Positions 14,316 through 14,656 of a stretch of DNA of 14,656 nt are shown in pieces. The stretch spans positions 1-14,656 of the forward strand of contig JAXDBS010000030.1 in the NCBI GenBank assembly GCA_034678545.1, written 5' to 3'. The stretch comes from UBA5614 sp034678545. Its GTDB lineage: Bacteria; Cloacimonadota; Cloacimonadia; Cloacimonadales; Cloacimonadaceae. The position numbers were made by a program, and so were the translations under genes. The notes beneath the pieces are model-generated. The model was not told the origin of the DNA. It did no database searches and saw only the letters and a program-made list of their open reading frames with translations. Position 1 is the first letter of the stretch, and every line of letters starts with the position of its first letter.

Positions 14316-14382
14316 AGAGTTTTTCCGGGATTTCATTACCTTTCAAATCAGAGTCTTATCTTTGCATGTTTGGGCATCTGCT

Positions 14383-14405
14383 TGCTGGAGTCCTGAATTC
14401 CAGCA
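14383..14405 (+). repeat. Stem-loop 1 downstream of the hydrolase gene
   Basis: TGCTGGA (14383-14389) pairs perfectly with TCCAGCA (14399-14405) around a 9-nt loop. It is followed by TTATCTAAG, which is not a good T run, so terminator activity is uncertain. Confidence 0.45.
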
Positions 14406-14451
14406 TTATCTAAGCTTGGCCTGCAGATAAAAGGAATTATTGCAGCATTAT
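14398..14451 (+). repeat. Direct repeat TT(C/G)CAGCATTAT, 42 bp apart
   Basis: TTCCAGCATTAT at 14398-14409 recurs as TTGCAGCATTAT at 14440-14451, with one mismatch. The spacing of 42 bp is close to four helical turns, so both copies face the same side of the DNA. Each copy also includes the right arm of a stem-loop. Confidence 0.55.
14421..14445 (+). repeat. Stem-loop 2 upstream of polA
   Basis: CTGCA (14421-14425) pairs with TGCAG (14441-14445) and ATAA (14427-14430) with TTAT (14437-14440), leaving G14426 bulged and a 6-nt AAGGAA loop. It is followed by CATTATTCTCT. Possible weak terminator or part of a structured RNA. Confidence 0.45.
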
Positions 14452-14507
14452 TCTCTGGGGAATTACCAAACAGAAGCTGAATATCGTGATTTACAGCTTT
14501 ATTTAGC

Positions 14508-14536
14508 TGGACAATAAACGCTAGAAATCACATAAT
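14508..14536 (+). promoter_or_regulatory. polA: Sigma70-type promoter of polA
   Basis: TGGACA (14508-14513) and CATAAT (14531-14536) are separated by exactly 17 bp, and each has a single mismatch to the TTGACA/TATAAT consensus. Transcription would start near 14543, about 20 nt before the polA ATG, leaving room for the AGGGTGAG ribosome site (14551-14558). Confidence 0.7.
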
Positions 14537-14561
14537 GCATAATACTAAAAAGGGTGAGATT

Positions 14562-14656
14562 ATGAATAAAGAACGGCTTTACCTGATCGACGCCACGGCC
14601 CTGTTGTACCGGGCCTACTATGCCTTCATCCGCAATCCGCTGATCAATTCCAGCGG
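14562..14656 (+). CDS. polA: DNA polymerase I, N-terminal start (partial)
   Basis: Only the first 31 codons are in the window. The sequence 'YLIDATALLYRAYYAFIRNP' then 'LINSSG' matches the start of the 5'-nuclease domain of PolA ('LIDG...L.YRAFHA.P.L....G'), including the first metal-binding Asp of that domain (D10). PolA removes RNA primers and fills gaps in replication and repair. A free-standing 5'-3' exonuclease would look the same at this point, so the presence of the polymerase domain is inferred. The ATG is preceded by an AGGGTGAG ribosome site and a good promoter, so it starts a separate transcription unit from the rpmH operon. Confidence 0.85.
   Translation, partial: MNKERLYLIDATALLYRAYYAFIRNPLINSS

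Larger units (their letters stand above)
14316..14561. other. AT-rich leader region upstream of polA
   Basis: A 246-bp gap, long for this compact stretch, with no open reading frame that I trust. It contains two stem-loops, a 12-nt direct repeat, a further set of alternative small hairpins (AAGCTG 14474-14479, CAGCTT 14494-14499, AGCTG 14505-14509) and the polA promoter. A small RNA or an attenuator is possible but not shown. Confidence 0.6.

Noticed and set aside
14319..14323. T5 run just after the hydrolase stop as an intrinsic terminator
   Set aside because: No GC-rich stem directly precedes the T run.
14316..14561. SRP (4.5S) RNA in the polA leader
   Set aside because: No GGAAG-type conserved apical loop or long hairpin was found.

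Overview
The window looks like one compact, gene-dense stretch of a diderm (Gram-negative-type) bacterial chromosome. It encodes an outer-membrane secretin, type IV pilus alignment-complex proteins, and a YidC with a large periplasmic domain between its first and second membrane segments. Gene order and style (multi-domain pilus fusions, rpmH-rnpA-yidD-yidC-jag) do not point clearly to one phylum. My best guess is an uncultured lineage of the Cloacimonadota/FCB type, held with low confidence because no marker gene long enough for phylogeny was compared.

Region 1 (1-9325, all + strand) is a type IV pilus or type II secretion-like locus framed by signalling genes. In order it holds: the 3' end of a LamG/concanavalin-like surface protein; a receiver-cNMP-fold regulator; a PilT-class ATPase; a PilM-PilN-TPR fusion; a PilO-PilP fusion; a very short secretin; and a membrane hybrid histidine kinase. 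Together these could form the motor, the inner-membrane assembly platform, the periplasmic connector and the outer-membrane pore of a fibre machine, with phosphorelay control at both ends. No extension ATPase (PilB/GspE), no PilC/GspF platform protein and no prepilin peptidase are present, so the machine is incomplete here or uses parts from elsewhere. Several conserved nucleotide-handling residues are altered: the PilM-like nucleotide motifs, the ATPase Asp box, the receiver acidic pair, and the cNMP-domain phosphate-binding motif.

Region 2 (9341-10042, - strand) is a single aquaporin Z gene, convergent with the kinase. It is followed by a 331-bp intergenic region (10043-10373) that carries a GC-rich, inverted-repeat island between AT-rich flanks.

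Region 3 (10374-14315, + strand) is the conserved rpmH-rnpA-yidD-yidC-jag operon: ribosomal protein L34, RNase P protein, membrane insertion factors and the KH/R3H RNA-binding protein. It is extended by a translationally coupled metallo-beta-lactamase-fold hydrolase where many bacteria have mnmE. Most junctions are 4-nt overlaps or gaps under 10 nt. The rpmH gene is only 44 codons long.

Region 4 (14316-14656) is an AT-rich 246-bp leader with tandem stem-loops, a 12-nt direct repeat and a good sigma70-type promoter. It leads into the first 31 codons of DNA polymerase I (polA), which runs off the window. I saw no tRNA, rRNA, CRISPR array, insertion sequence or dnaA gene.
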